Source: Chloroflexota bacterium
GTDB taxonomy: Bacteria; Chloroflexota; Anaerolineae; Aggregatilineales; Phototrophicaceae
Length of the DNA: 14,944 nucleotides
Direction of reading: 5' to 3'
Assembly (NCBI GenBank): GCA_023430545.1
Contig: JAEZAF010000301.1
Coordinates: 1-14,944, forward strand
This document shows, piece after piece, positions 6,451-13,726 of the stretch. Under the pieces are notes generated by a model. It was given only the letters and a program-made list of their open reading frames with translations. It did not search any database and was not told where the DNA came from. The position numbers were made by a program, and so were the translations under genes. Numbering within the stretch: position 1 is the stretch's first letter; each line of letters starts with the position of its first letter.

Positions 6451-9138
6451 ATGCGTTATCTCAACCTTAGATCTTCGATTTTAATTGCACTGCTCATTTT
6501 ACTTCCCTCAACCTTCATCCCACTTCTCAGCCAGTCGGAGACGATCATCACGGTAGGCATTCCTGAATGGCAGCGGGATATCTTTGATGATGAGATTTTC
6601 GACGACTTTGAAGCCGCTCATCCCGGTGTCAAGGTTGTCCCCGTCTATCGACAGCCGTCAGGGTTTTACTATAGCGGTGGCGGTGACGAGGAAGCTCTCA
6701 ATAGTTCCTTTGATATGGTACTTGAAGGCGTCACTGAAGCAGATCTCCACTGGGTGCAGACCTCCGATCTGACAATTGAAATGACTCGTGCAGGTATGTT
6801 TCTCGACCTTACACCCCTGATCAGCGATGATCCTTCGTTTGATCGTGCTGATTTTGCCCCTACCGTGCTGGAATCTTTTCAATGGGATAATGGGATATGG
6901 ATGGTGCCGGTGAGGGTCAGCCCCATCATGCTGATCTATAATGCAGCGAAATTCGATGAAGCAGGGCTTCCGTATCCGAATGAAAACTGGACGCTCACTG
7001 ATCTGGTAAACGCCGCAGATGCATTGTCTGAACGTGATGCCGAAGGTGAAGTCACGCTGCCCGGGCTTACCGGCTGGAACATCAGACATCTCGTGATCAG
7101 CCTGTTGGGCGAAGGGCTGATCGACAGGAACGTCATCCCCAACGAACCCCGTTTGAATACACCAGAACTTCAGGCTCTGATAGAAGAGTGGAGCACTCTG
7201 GTGGATACAGAAGTGGTGCAGGCTTTTGGCGATTTCGATAGCAATGAAGTTGCCATGATGATCGACTCTCCTTATCGTCTGCAGGGTTTCATTCCGCAGG
7301 GCAGTAATCAGCGCTGGGAAGGGTCACTGCTTCCCGGTGGCCGGGCAGGTCTGCAGGTGACTGGCTTCGCTGTTAGTGCAGGGACTACCAACCCCGAACT
7401 TGCCTATGAACTTGCCAAATATCTGAGTCTTTCAGTCGATGTTGCAGCAACAGGGTTTGGTGAACTTCCGGCGCGTCAAAGTCTGGTGGGTGTCACACCG
7501 GATGAAGACAGCCAGCAGTTCGTCCCACCACCGCCGAACGAAGATCTTCAGGCACTTATCGATCATGCCATTGCGAACGGTATCCCCGTAGCCGAGACGC
7601 AGTTCTATAACTACATCAGCACCCATTTCGAGATGTTCATGGGGATGTACCCCCCGGATATGGAGATGCCAGAGCTTCCCTCGCTCGATGAGGTCCAGCA
7701 GACGGCTGTCGATGTTCTGGCAGCGGCAGAAGCACGGCGCTCCACTCAGGTCGTTGTTGTTGCCACCATCGTACCGACCCCCATCATTCAGGAAGGCCAA
7801 GTCGTCCTGAAATTCCAGCTTGGGATGCCGTTCTCACCCATCCCAAATCGCGAGTTATGGGACGAATTCCTGACTGAGTTTGTGGCAAACGATCCCACAG
7901 TCGGAAATGTCGACCTTCTCACCGGTTTCGGAAGTCCTGCTCCAGGGCAGGAGATTGACTGCTACTATACGTTTGACAATATGGTGCCTTCGGCTGATCT
8001 GACCACCCTGATGGCGCTTGATCCGTTTATGGATGCTGATCCCAGCTTCGATGAGTCGGATATCCTTGGGAATACCTTAAGCCAGGTGCAGCGCGAAAAT
8101 GCGACGTGGGGCTATCCAATGACCCTCCAGCCTTCGCTGATCAGTTACAATTCGCTGATGTTCGAAGAAGCAGGGATTGACGCCCCGGCAGAAGACTGGA
8201 CGATTGACGAATTCACCAATACGCTGCAGGCCCTGATGGACAGCGATCCTGACCTCGACTATGCATTCGATTCGGGTGAGTTCGGGCCAATGTATCTTTA
8301 CATGCTGATTACGGCTTACGGTGGTAACATCGCCGATTACTCCACCACACCCGTGACTTACAATCTTCAGGACCCCGACACGGTCAATGCAATCCGTCAG
8401 GCGCTGGATTTAGCGAAGTCAGGCGCGATCAACTATCGCAAACTTGACAATAGCACAGGCGGCGGTGGTTTCAGCGGATCGACCCCACTCCAGGGGACAA
8501 ACATGACATCGATGGCATGGGACCTGGGCTATCGCGTCTCGGAGCAGGGACAGACGAGTGAATTCGTCAATCCTACCCGCTTTACGCTTTACCCCCGTGG
8601 TAACCGGTACACGCCAATGTCGTACACGATTGGAACCGCTTACATTACCAATACATCGGTCGACCCGGAAGCCTGCTACCGCCTGATCAGTGAGGTTTCA
8701 CGTCGGCCAGAGCTGCTGTTGGGTGTTCCAGCACGGCGCTCTATGGTGCAGGGGCCGGAGATTGCAACACTGTTCGGCCAGGAGGTTGCAGACTTCTTCA
8801 GCATGTTCGCCAATCAACTGGATGCACCTGATGCTGTAATCATACCGAACACTTCGTACGGTGGCGGCAGCTTCACATCGTTTTTCGAATCGATCTGGAT
8901 CAATCAGGCCTTCGACAACTATGTACTGGAGGATGGTGACCTCGAAGCTGATCTGAACCTTGCTGCCGAGAATATCACCGCGTACCGCACCTGTGTTGGT
9001 GATGATGGAACGCCGCCTGATCTATCCACGATGGAGCAGGATGAACTTGAAGAGTACTTCGCTCGCTATACCACCTGCGTGGTAGAAGTCGATCCCACAT
9101 TGCAGGATCGCTTCGGCGGACAACCAGAGTCCGACTAA
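6451..9138 (+). CDS. Secreted tandem double-domain ABC solute-binding protein (895 aa)
   Basis: A secreted protein with two family-1-like (MalE-type) solute-binding domains in one chain. Residues 1-28 form a signal peptide without a lipobox. Domain 1 spans about 33-430. A Val/Pro-rich linker (about 430-450) leads to domain 2 (about 451-895). The repeat is clear: DPSFD at 127 and 530, the YN-x3-F-x-EAG motif with its Asn at 164 and 567, and the W of NWT/DWT at 180 and 583, all exactly 403 residues apart. PARQS/PARRS follow at 340 and 760. All four cysteines I find are in domain 2 (504, 742, 848, 876). The single-domain family is about 400-450 residues. AAGG lies 7 bases before the ATG. The gene is alone between a divergent promoter region and a terminator, with no co-transcribed permease. 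It may bind sugars or oligosaccharides for an unlinked transporter or act as a sensor; the ligand is unknown. Confidence 0.85.
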   Translation: MRYLNLRSSILIALLILLPSTFIPLLSQSETIITVGIPEWQRDIFDDEIFDDFEAAHPGVKVVPVYRQPSGFYYSGGGDEEALNSSFDMVLEGVTEADLHWVQTSDLTIEMTRAGMFLDLTPLISDDPSFDRADFAPTVLESFQWDNGIWMVPVRVSPIMLIYNAAKFDEAGLPYPNENWTLTDLVNAADALSERDAEGEVTLPGLTGWNIRHLVISLLGEGLIDRNVIPNEPRLNTPELQALIEEWSTLVDTEVVQAFGDFDSNEVAMMIDSPYRLQGFIPQGSNQRWEGSLLPGGRAGLQVTGFAVSAGTTNPELAYELAKYLSLSVDVAATGFGELPARQSLVGVTPDEDSQQFVPPPPNEDLQALIDHAIANGIPVAETQFYNYISTHFEMFMGMYPPDMEMPELPSLDEVQQTAVDVLAAAEARRSTQVVVVATIVPTPIIQEGQVVLKFQLGMPFSPIPNRELWDEFLTEFVANDPTVGNVDLLTGFGSPAPGQEIDCYYTFDNMVPSADLTTLMALDPFMDADPSFDESDILGNTLSQVQRENATWGYPMTLQPSLISYNSLMFEEAGIDAPAEDWTIDEFTNTLQALMDSDPDLDYAFDSGEFGPMYLYMLITAYGGNIADYSTTPVTYNLQDPDTVNAIRQALDLAKSGAINYRKLDNSTGGGGFSGSTPLQGTNMTSMAWDLGYRVSEQGQTSEFVNPTRFTLYPRGNRYTPMSYTIGTAYITNTSVDPEACYRLISEVSRRPELLLGVPARRSMVQGPEIATLFGQEVADFFSMFANQLDAPDAVIIPNTSYGGGSFTSFFESIWINQAFDNYVLEDGDLEADLNLAAENITAYRTCVGDDGTPPDLSTMEQDELEEYFARYTTCVVEVDPTLQDRFGGQPESD

Positions 9139-9189
9139 AGCGATTGGTGCAGAACAATGAACGTCCGCTAACCGCTTTCTAGCAACAAT

Positions 9190-9241
9190 CAACAGCGTCG
9201 GAGGGACAAACCCTGTCCTTCCGACGCTGTTGCTGTTTTGT
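9190..9241 (+). terminator. Strong stem-loop terminator, possibly bidirectional
   Basis: A 19-bp stem (9190-9208 with 9214-9232) has one G-T wobble and the loop AACCC. It is followed on the plus strand by CTGTTTTG, a modest T-run. It lies 51 bases after the stop of the double binding-protein gene. On the minus strand the stem is followed by ATTGTTGCT, so it could also stop transcripts from the convergent galactanase gene, which ends at 9280. Confidence 0.85.
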
Positions 9242-9279
9242 AAGTCAGTTATGTGTAGGGCGCAGTGATCCAACTGAGA

Positions 9280-11004
9280 TCAGTCAGCAAATTCATAGCT
9301 GAAGAACTGATCCAGCACGAAATCCTCTTCAGACTCAGCAGCGGTGAAATCGGTCCCCAGAATATCGTTCGCACCCTGAGCACGACCACGATCTGCACTC
9401 ACCATCGCCAGATTGAGCATCTCAGGATCTCCGATAAGCGCCAGCGGGATCTGTAATTCAATGACCGACGGCTCACCGTTCGAAACAGCAGCCCCACCAG
9501 TGAAGGTGATCTCTTCCCAGTCATTGCCCACCCATTTGTTGAGCACGTAACGTCCACCAATCGTCCCACGCTCATCCTGTATGCTGATGTCTATGCGAAA
9601 CTCCGGTTTAAAGGGATCAGCCACGATGATCGGACGCCTGCCGGGATCAACATCCGCGCCCTGTGTATCGCCTGTCGTGTCAAGGTAGATCAGATAACTG
9701 CCGGTCCAGTCGAAGACATCCCCTGCGATCTGAACAGCCATCCACACCGACTCCTCATCAGCCCGCAGATAGAAATCTTCCAGATCCAGTGCCGATCTTG
9801 TGCTTAATGCATCACCGGCTGCATCTTCGATGAAGGGATCACCATAATCGGCCTCGACTTCACCGTCAGCGAACACTTCCGGATGAAGGTAATTGTCACG
9901 CAAAAAGTCGATACCCGTCAGCAGTTCATTCTCATTCTGAAAATCGAAAAACGTCGCGTTTTCCCAGTGCGATCCCTGCCCCCACCGTGTATGACATTCA
10001 GTCGATACCCACGCAGGCTCCCAGTAGACAACCCCCAATGCCCCATTACTGATCAGGCTCTGGGTGAGATCGGTCATAAACCGGTGCTGCCCTTCCGGGC
10101 TGAAGGGATACCCGCGCAGTCCCTGATCGAGGATGTTATCGGCAGATTCTTGGACAGCATCGCGTGTCCATCCGTAAGCCGTCTCTAAAATCATCACATC
10201 CTTGCCAAAGCGCTGGCGCAGATAGGCCACATGAGCACCCATATCCGCAATCGAAAACGTACTCCACTGCGGATAGTACGACACCCCGATGATATCGAAG
10301 TCCGTGACACCTGCTGATTCGGCTTCCGTAAACCACCAGCCTGTGTTCTCCGGCTGAGCAACATGCAGCAGCACAGCGACTTCATGCCCCGTGCTGGCGC
10401 TGAAATCGCGCACCGCCCGAATACCAGCATTGAAGAGCGCGGCGTCACGGGTCCAGTTCTGGTTATTGTCACGCTTCAGGATGCCGGAATTCGTCTCATT
10501 GCCAACCTGAACAAACGCTGGCACAAGATCATCCGCCAGCAGCTCCATCAGGACATCCGTCGTGTACTGCTCGACCGCCGCTTCGAGCGCCTCATCATCC
10601 AGATCCCGCCATGCAGTCGGGATCTGCTGCGTACCTGCATCGGCCCAGTTATCAGAATAGTGAATGTCGAGCAGTGTCTCCATGCCCTGATCACGAGCAC
10701 GGGTAAAGGTTCGTTTTACATCTTCGAGGGTGCTGTATTCCGTCCAGTCGGGGTTGTGCCACAGACGGGCACGCACCAGCGTCGCGCCGTGATCTGCAAA
10801 CAGTTCAAACGGATCACGCACTTCGCCGCCTTCCCGATAGATAGCGCCGCAGTCCTCAACTTCATTGACATATGACAGATCAACTCCAAAGTAAAAGCGC
10901 GGGTCGGCTTCTCCGGCTTCCTGTCCGTGGATAATCGTAATACTCAGGGATGACAGCACCAGCAGCATAATCAGCATCACTGCCTGAACACGATGTTTGC
11001 TCAT
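9280..11004 (-). CDS. ganB: Secreted GH53 arabinogalactan endo-beta-1,4-galactanase with C-terminal CBM9-like domain (574 aa)
   Basis: Hydrolyses internal beta-1,4-galactosyl bonds of galactan or type I arabinogalactan outside the cell. A signal peptide covers about residues 1-27 (cleavage near HG/QEA). The GH53 barrel runs from about 37 to 365: GVDLSYVNE opens it, RARLWHNP is at 78-85 and HYSDNWADAG at 115-124. The acid/base is E170 in QVGNETNSG, and the nucleophile is E274 in ILETAYGW. A second module of about 195 residues (380-574, opening DPFIEDAAGDA) looks like the beta-sandwich CBM9-like domain of other secreted glycosidases and makes the protein longer than the roughly 400-430 residues of simple GH53 enzymes. 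AAGGA lies 5 bases before the ATG. It follows the MalG-type permease gene by 115 bp on the same strand, in an arrangement like the Bacillus gan genes. The enzyme family is secure; fine specificity is inferred. Confidence 0.93.
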   Translation of the reverse strand: MSKHRVQAVMLIMLLVLSSLSITIIHGQEAGEADPRFYFGVDLSYVNEVEDCGAIYREGGEVRDPFELFADHGATLVRARLWHNPDWTEYSTLEDVKRTFTRARDQGMETLLDIHYSDNWADAGTQQIPTAWRDLDDEALEAAVEQYTTDVLMELLADDLVPAFVQVGNETNSGILKRDNNQNWTRDAALFNAGIRAVRDFSASTGHEVAVLLHVAQPENTGWWFTEAESAGVTDFDIIGVSYYPQWSTFSIADMGAHVAYLRQRFGKDVMILETAYGWTRDAVQESADNILDQGLRGYPFSPEGQHRFMTDLTQSLISNGALGVVYWEPAWVSTECHTRWGQGSHWENATFFDFQNENELLTGIDFLRDNYLHPEVFADGEVEADYGDPFIEDAAGDALSTRSALDLEDFYLRADEESVWMAVQIAGDVFDWTGSYLIYLDTTGDTQGADVDPGRRPIIVADPFKPEFRIDISIQDERGTIGGRYVLNKWVGNDWEEITFTGGAAVSNGEPSVIELQIPLALIGDPEMLNLAMVSADRGRAQGANDILGTDFTAAESEEDFVLDQFFSYEFAD

Positions 11005-11070
11005 AAGTATCCTTAAAATTTTTCAGCGCTTATGGGTTCTTTATTGACGGTCATCATGTATCTGTATAAG

Positions 11071-11080
11071 ACAACGTTGT
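11071..11080. promoter_or_regulatory. 10-bp palindrome with central CG, LacI-family-like operator
   Basis: ACAACGTTGT is a perfect palindrome with the CG centre typical of LacI/GalR-family operators. It sits 66 bases upstream of the galactanase ATG and next to the hairpin at 11083-11104. It could control an internal promoter for the galactanase gene, though I see no convincing -35/-10 pair there. It is short and may be chance. Confidence 0.35.
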
Positions 11081-11082
11081 GT

Positions 11083-11104
11083 AGGGCCGCAAGAATGCGG
11101 CCCT
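11083..11104 (-). terminator. Stem-loop after the MalG-type gene
   Basis: A perfect 9-bp GC-rich stem, AGGGCCGCA with TGCGGCCCT, closes a four-base loop. It lies 15 bases after the stop of the MalG-type permease gene. On the minus strand there is no T-run after it (ACACAACG), so complete intrinsic termination is unlikely. It more likely stabilises the 3' end of the transporter message or lets only part of transcription reach the galactanase gene. Confidence 0.55.
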
Positions 11105-11119
11105 CTCAATGTAAGCACA

Positions 11120-12025
11120 CTAACCCTTCACTGCACCTGCCGTGAGACCGTCGATCACGTACCGTTGCAGCGGGATGTAGATCAGGATAATCGGGATAGC
11201 AGCCAGCACCGCCCCCGCTGTAATCATCCCGAAGTCCTGATCGAAGCGGTCCGTCTGGAAAAGCTGAAGCCCCACCATTACCGTCAACTGGTCGGAACTT
11301 TTCAGCAGCACCCGTGCGATCACAAAGTCACCGTAGGCTGCGATAAATGTCAGCACACCAACCGTGATGACAATCGGCGTCATGATGGGAAACACGATGT
11401 GCCGGAAGGTCTGCCAGTGGCTCGCCCCATCGACCAGCGCCGACTCATCCAGTTCCATCGGGATGCTGTCGATATAGGCTTTCACCAGCAGCACATTGAT
11501 GCCCATGGAACCAGAGACATAAATCAGGATCAGTGCGTTATGCGTATCCAGCCCCAGCCCGGTAATGTACAGTCCCAGTTGCTGAAGCATGGAGAAAATC
11601 GCCACCATCGCAAGGATCGATGGGAACACGTTCAGAATGAGAATGGCGGACATCAGCATCCGCCGCCCCTGAAAGCGAAAACGTGACAGCGTGTACCCGG
11701 CCAAACAGGTTAGAAACACGGTGAAGAACGTGGTAATCGTCGCGATCTTGATCGAGTTCAGTAACCATGTCATGTAAGGGAAGAACGGGTTGCTGAGCAG
11801 TTCCTGATAATTGACAATCTCCAGCGTCCTGGGGAAGAAGGAACCGCCAATCAGTGACTTCGCCGGGTTAAACGATGCCGAAACCACCCACAGTGCCGGG
11901 ATCACGGCAAACAGGATCAGCACCACCGCAATCGCATAGCGAACCAGCAGACTCGGCAGTTTACTGGGAACAGGCAGTTTCATCTCCTGACGAGGAGCGG
12001 CAGCAATATCACGTGTCTGATCCAT
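11120..12025 (-). CDS. malG: Sugar ABC transporter permease, MalG family (301 aa)
   Basis: An inner permease subunit of the oligosaccharide importer, pairing with the MalF-type protein encoded just upstream. After a cytoplasmic N-terminus of about 28 residues come six predicted membrane segments, the first at about 29-49. The cytoplasmic EAA loop, which docks the ATPase, is at about 191-212 (ELDESALVDGASHW, then FRHIVFP). The C-terminus, GLTAGAVKG, closely matches the end of E. coli MalG, and the length is near the usual 280-300. Start and stop codons of malG and malF share one base (TAATG), and AGGAGG lies inside the end of malF, so translation is coupled. With a GH53 galactanase next door, galacto-oligosaccharide is the likely cargo and GanQ of B. 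subtilis the functional parallel; that is an inference from context. Confidence 0.92.
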   Translation of the reverse strand: MDQTRDIAAAPRQEMKLPVPSKLPSLLVRYAIAVVLILFAVIPALWVVSASFNPAKSLIGGSFFPRTLEIVNYQELLSNPFFPYMTWLLNSIKIATITTFFTVFLTCLAGYTLSRFRFQGRRMLMSAILILNVFPSILAMVAIFSMLQQLGLYITGLGLDTHNALILIYVSGSMGINVLLVKAYIDSIPMELDESALVDGASHWQTFRHIVFPIMTPIVITVGVLTFIAAYGDFVIARVLLKSSDQLTVMVGLQLFQTDRFDQDFGMITAGAVLAAIPIILIYIPLQRYVIDGLTAGAVKG

Positions 12026-13566
12026 TATGACTCGACCTCCTGAAACATTCTGGTGAATCGCATCTGGATGAGCACCATTGTGGCAACCAGAATGAAAAGC
12101 ATCACCGTAATCGCCGCAGCGAGTCCGTAGTTGGTGACATTGGAGGTCACAAAGGCGAGGCGGTAGACGAACGAAATCAGAATATCGGTATGGCCCATCG
12201 GGACAATCGTGTTCGCCATCGGGGGATTACCATAGTTGAAAAGATAGATCACATTGAAGTTATTGAAGTTGAACGTAAACGACGCGATCAGCAGCGGCAT
12301 CACAATTCGCAGCACCAGTGGCAGTGTGATATTCGAGAGCTTGCTCCATCCACCTGCCCCATCTACCACTGCTGCGTCATAGATCTCCTTGGGAATGGAG
12401 CGAATCGCGCCAGCAGTGATGACATAGAAATACGGATACGACAGCCAGACATTCACCATGATGACGGCAATACGCGTCCAGACCGGGTCCTGAAACCATG
12501 ACGGCGAAGCCCCAAAGATCGATTCGAGGACCGGGGCGACAAACCCAAGGTCGGGATTCAGCATACTCCGCCAGATCAGAATCGAGATCAGCACCGGAAT
12601 CGGCCACGGGATAATCAGCAGAGCGCGGATGATCCGTCTTCCCGGCAGATCCTCAAACAGCAGCGTGACAGCCAGCCCAAGCCCAAAGCTGAAAAATACC
12701 GAGCCAAAGGCGAACAGGATATTCCACATCAGCATTCTCAGCAGCGGTTCGCGGAACCCGGCATTGTTGAGAAACCCTGAGAAATGCCGCAGCCCGATAT
12801 ACTCGATATAACCGATTGCCAGTGTTTCACCGGTCTCTGCGGTGAACGTCCCCTCAACCGGACGGTAAACAGCCCCCGTTTCCTGATCGATCATGGCATC
12901 CTGAGCAGCGTCATACTGATACTTCGGCTGAAGGGCCGCCGCTTCACGCAGAGAACGGATGCGCACCGTATTCGGGACTTCACCGAAATCAATCGAACTG
13001 AGTTCGGTAATCAGCGGCACAACCCGATTCATCGGCAGGCGCTCATACCCTGCAACCGCAACCGGAATGCCATCTTCATCCAGTTCGCCGACATCGGTCA
13101 CATTCGGTGATTCCCCCGGCAGTGCCAGAAAACCATCACCTTCGGCGGGCATCAGCCACAGGGCATAGCTTCCATCCTCCGCCTGAAAAGCCGACCAGCG
13201 ATAGCTCAGGCCATCTTCCGGCAGATAAAACTGCGACTCCAGCCGCGAGATCGCCTGCTGCTTGGTCATCAGATGGCCGCTGCCCATATTGGTCACACTG
13301 AGATACAGCGTATACAGCAGTGGATACAGCGTGAACAGCAGCGCCAGCGAGATCCCGATCGCGATCCAGCGCAGCGGCGTGAAGTGACGCCGCAGAAACA
13401 CCAGTGTCAGGAACACCACGATGCCGCTCAGTGCAGTCGCCAGCGGATACAGTCCATCAACCAGCATGGAGACGATCACCCGCAGCGAGATCACCAGAAA
13501 GATGCCGAGCAGGATCACATTGACGATATAAGTCGTTCTGGGAATAAGGGACGAAACCTTGTTCAT
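12025..13566 (-). CDS. malF: Sugar ABC transporter permease, MalF family with large P2-like loop (513 aa)
   Basis: The larger permease subunit of the importer. Three N-terminal membrane segments (about 14-33, 40-58, 66-90) are followed by an extracytoplasmic domain of about 180 residues (93-272), which includes an LTKQQA-like stretch after TNMG and corresponds in place to the P2 loop of E. coli MalF that touches the binding protein. About five more segments follow from residue 279. The EAA loop is at 394-416 (EIYDAAVVDGAGGWSKL, then ITLP). The length is nearly that of E. coli MalF (514) and clearly larger than typical MalF-like permeases of about 290-430 residues. A weak GAGAG lies about 8 bases before the ATG. 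It lies between the binding-protein and MalG genes. Substrate assignment to galacto-oligosaccharides rests on the neighbouring galactanase. Confidence 0.92.
   Translation of the reverse strand: MNKVSSLIPRTTYIVNVILLGIFLVISLRVIVSMLVDGLYPLATALSGIVVFLTLVFLRRHFTPLRWIAIGISLALLFTLYPLLYTLYLSVTNMGSGHLMTKQQAISRLESQFYLPEDGLSYRWSAFQAEDGSYALWLMPAEGDGFLALPGESPNVTDVGELDEDGIPVAVAGYERLPMNRVVPLITELSSIDFGEVPNTVRIRSLREAAALQPKYQYDAAQDAMIDQETGAVYRPVEGTFTAETGETLAIGYIEYIGLRHFSGFLNNAGFREPLLRMLMWNILFAFGSVFFSFGLGLAVTLLFEDLPGRRIIRALLIIPWPIPVLISILIWRSMLNPDLGFVAPVLESIFGASPSWFQDPVWTRIAVIMVNVWLSYPYFYVITAGAIRSIPKEIYDAAVVDGAGGWSKLSNITLPLVLRIVMPLLIASFTFNFNNFNVIYLFNYGNPPMANTIVPMGHTDILISFVYRLAFVTSNVTNYGLAAAITVMLFILVATMVLIQMRFTRMFQEVES
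12035..12041 (-). promoter_or_regulatory. Strong Shine-Dalgarno for malG inside malF
   Basis: On the minus strand AGGAGGT lies in the last codons of malF, about 9 bases before the malG ATG at 12025-12023. With the TAATG stop/start overlap it points to reinitiation and balanced synthesis of the two permease subunits. Confidence 0.65.
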
Positions 13567-13662
13567 CTATTTACTCTCGGTCCGGATAAATTAAAAAGTC
13601 ATCTCTGATCTGATGTCTGCTTGCAGATGTTTACAGGAGATGAGATGGATAGAGATACAGAA

Positions 13663-13690
13663 AGTGGCAGCCGGAAAACGGACTGCCACT
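13663..13690 (-). other. Stem-loop between binding-protein and malF genes
   Basis: AGTGGCAG (13663-13670) pairs with CTGCCACT (13683-13690). Inside it, CCG pairs with CGG around a GAAAA loop, with one bulged base. It sits 36 bases after the binding-protein stop in a 160-bp gap. On the minus strand only CTTTCTGT follows, so it is at most a leaky terminator. Such hairpins between malE and malF genes are known to protect the binding-protein message and lower permease expression; that role is inferred here. The rest of the gap holds a weak TCTGC/GCAGA dyad at 13616-13627 and a T-run (TTTTT on the minus strand) near 13594-13598. Confidence 0.6.
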
Positions 13691-13726
13691 CTGCCAGCGT
13701 ATCAATAATGCAGCGCTACCTCAGCC

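Noticed and set aside
6357..6470. 37-codon plus-strand frame overlapping the start of the double binding-protein gene
   Set aside because: No Shine-Dalgarno before its ATG, no recognisable features, and such a length is expected by chance.
11165..11686. 173-aa open frame on the plus strand
   Set aside because: Antisense to malG; a His/Gln/Arg-rich product with no domain and no ribosome site that I can credit.
13594..13629. Intrinsic terminator before malF
   Set aside because: The T-run is about 17 bases away from the weak five-base dyad, so stem and T-run do not form a normal terminator.
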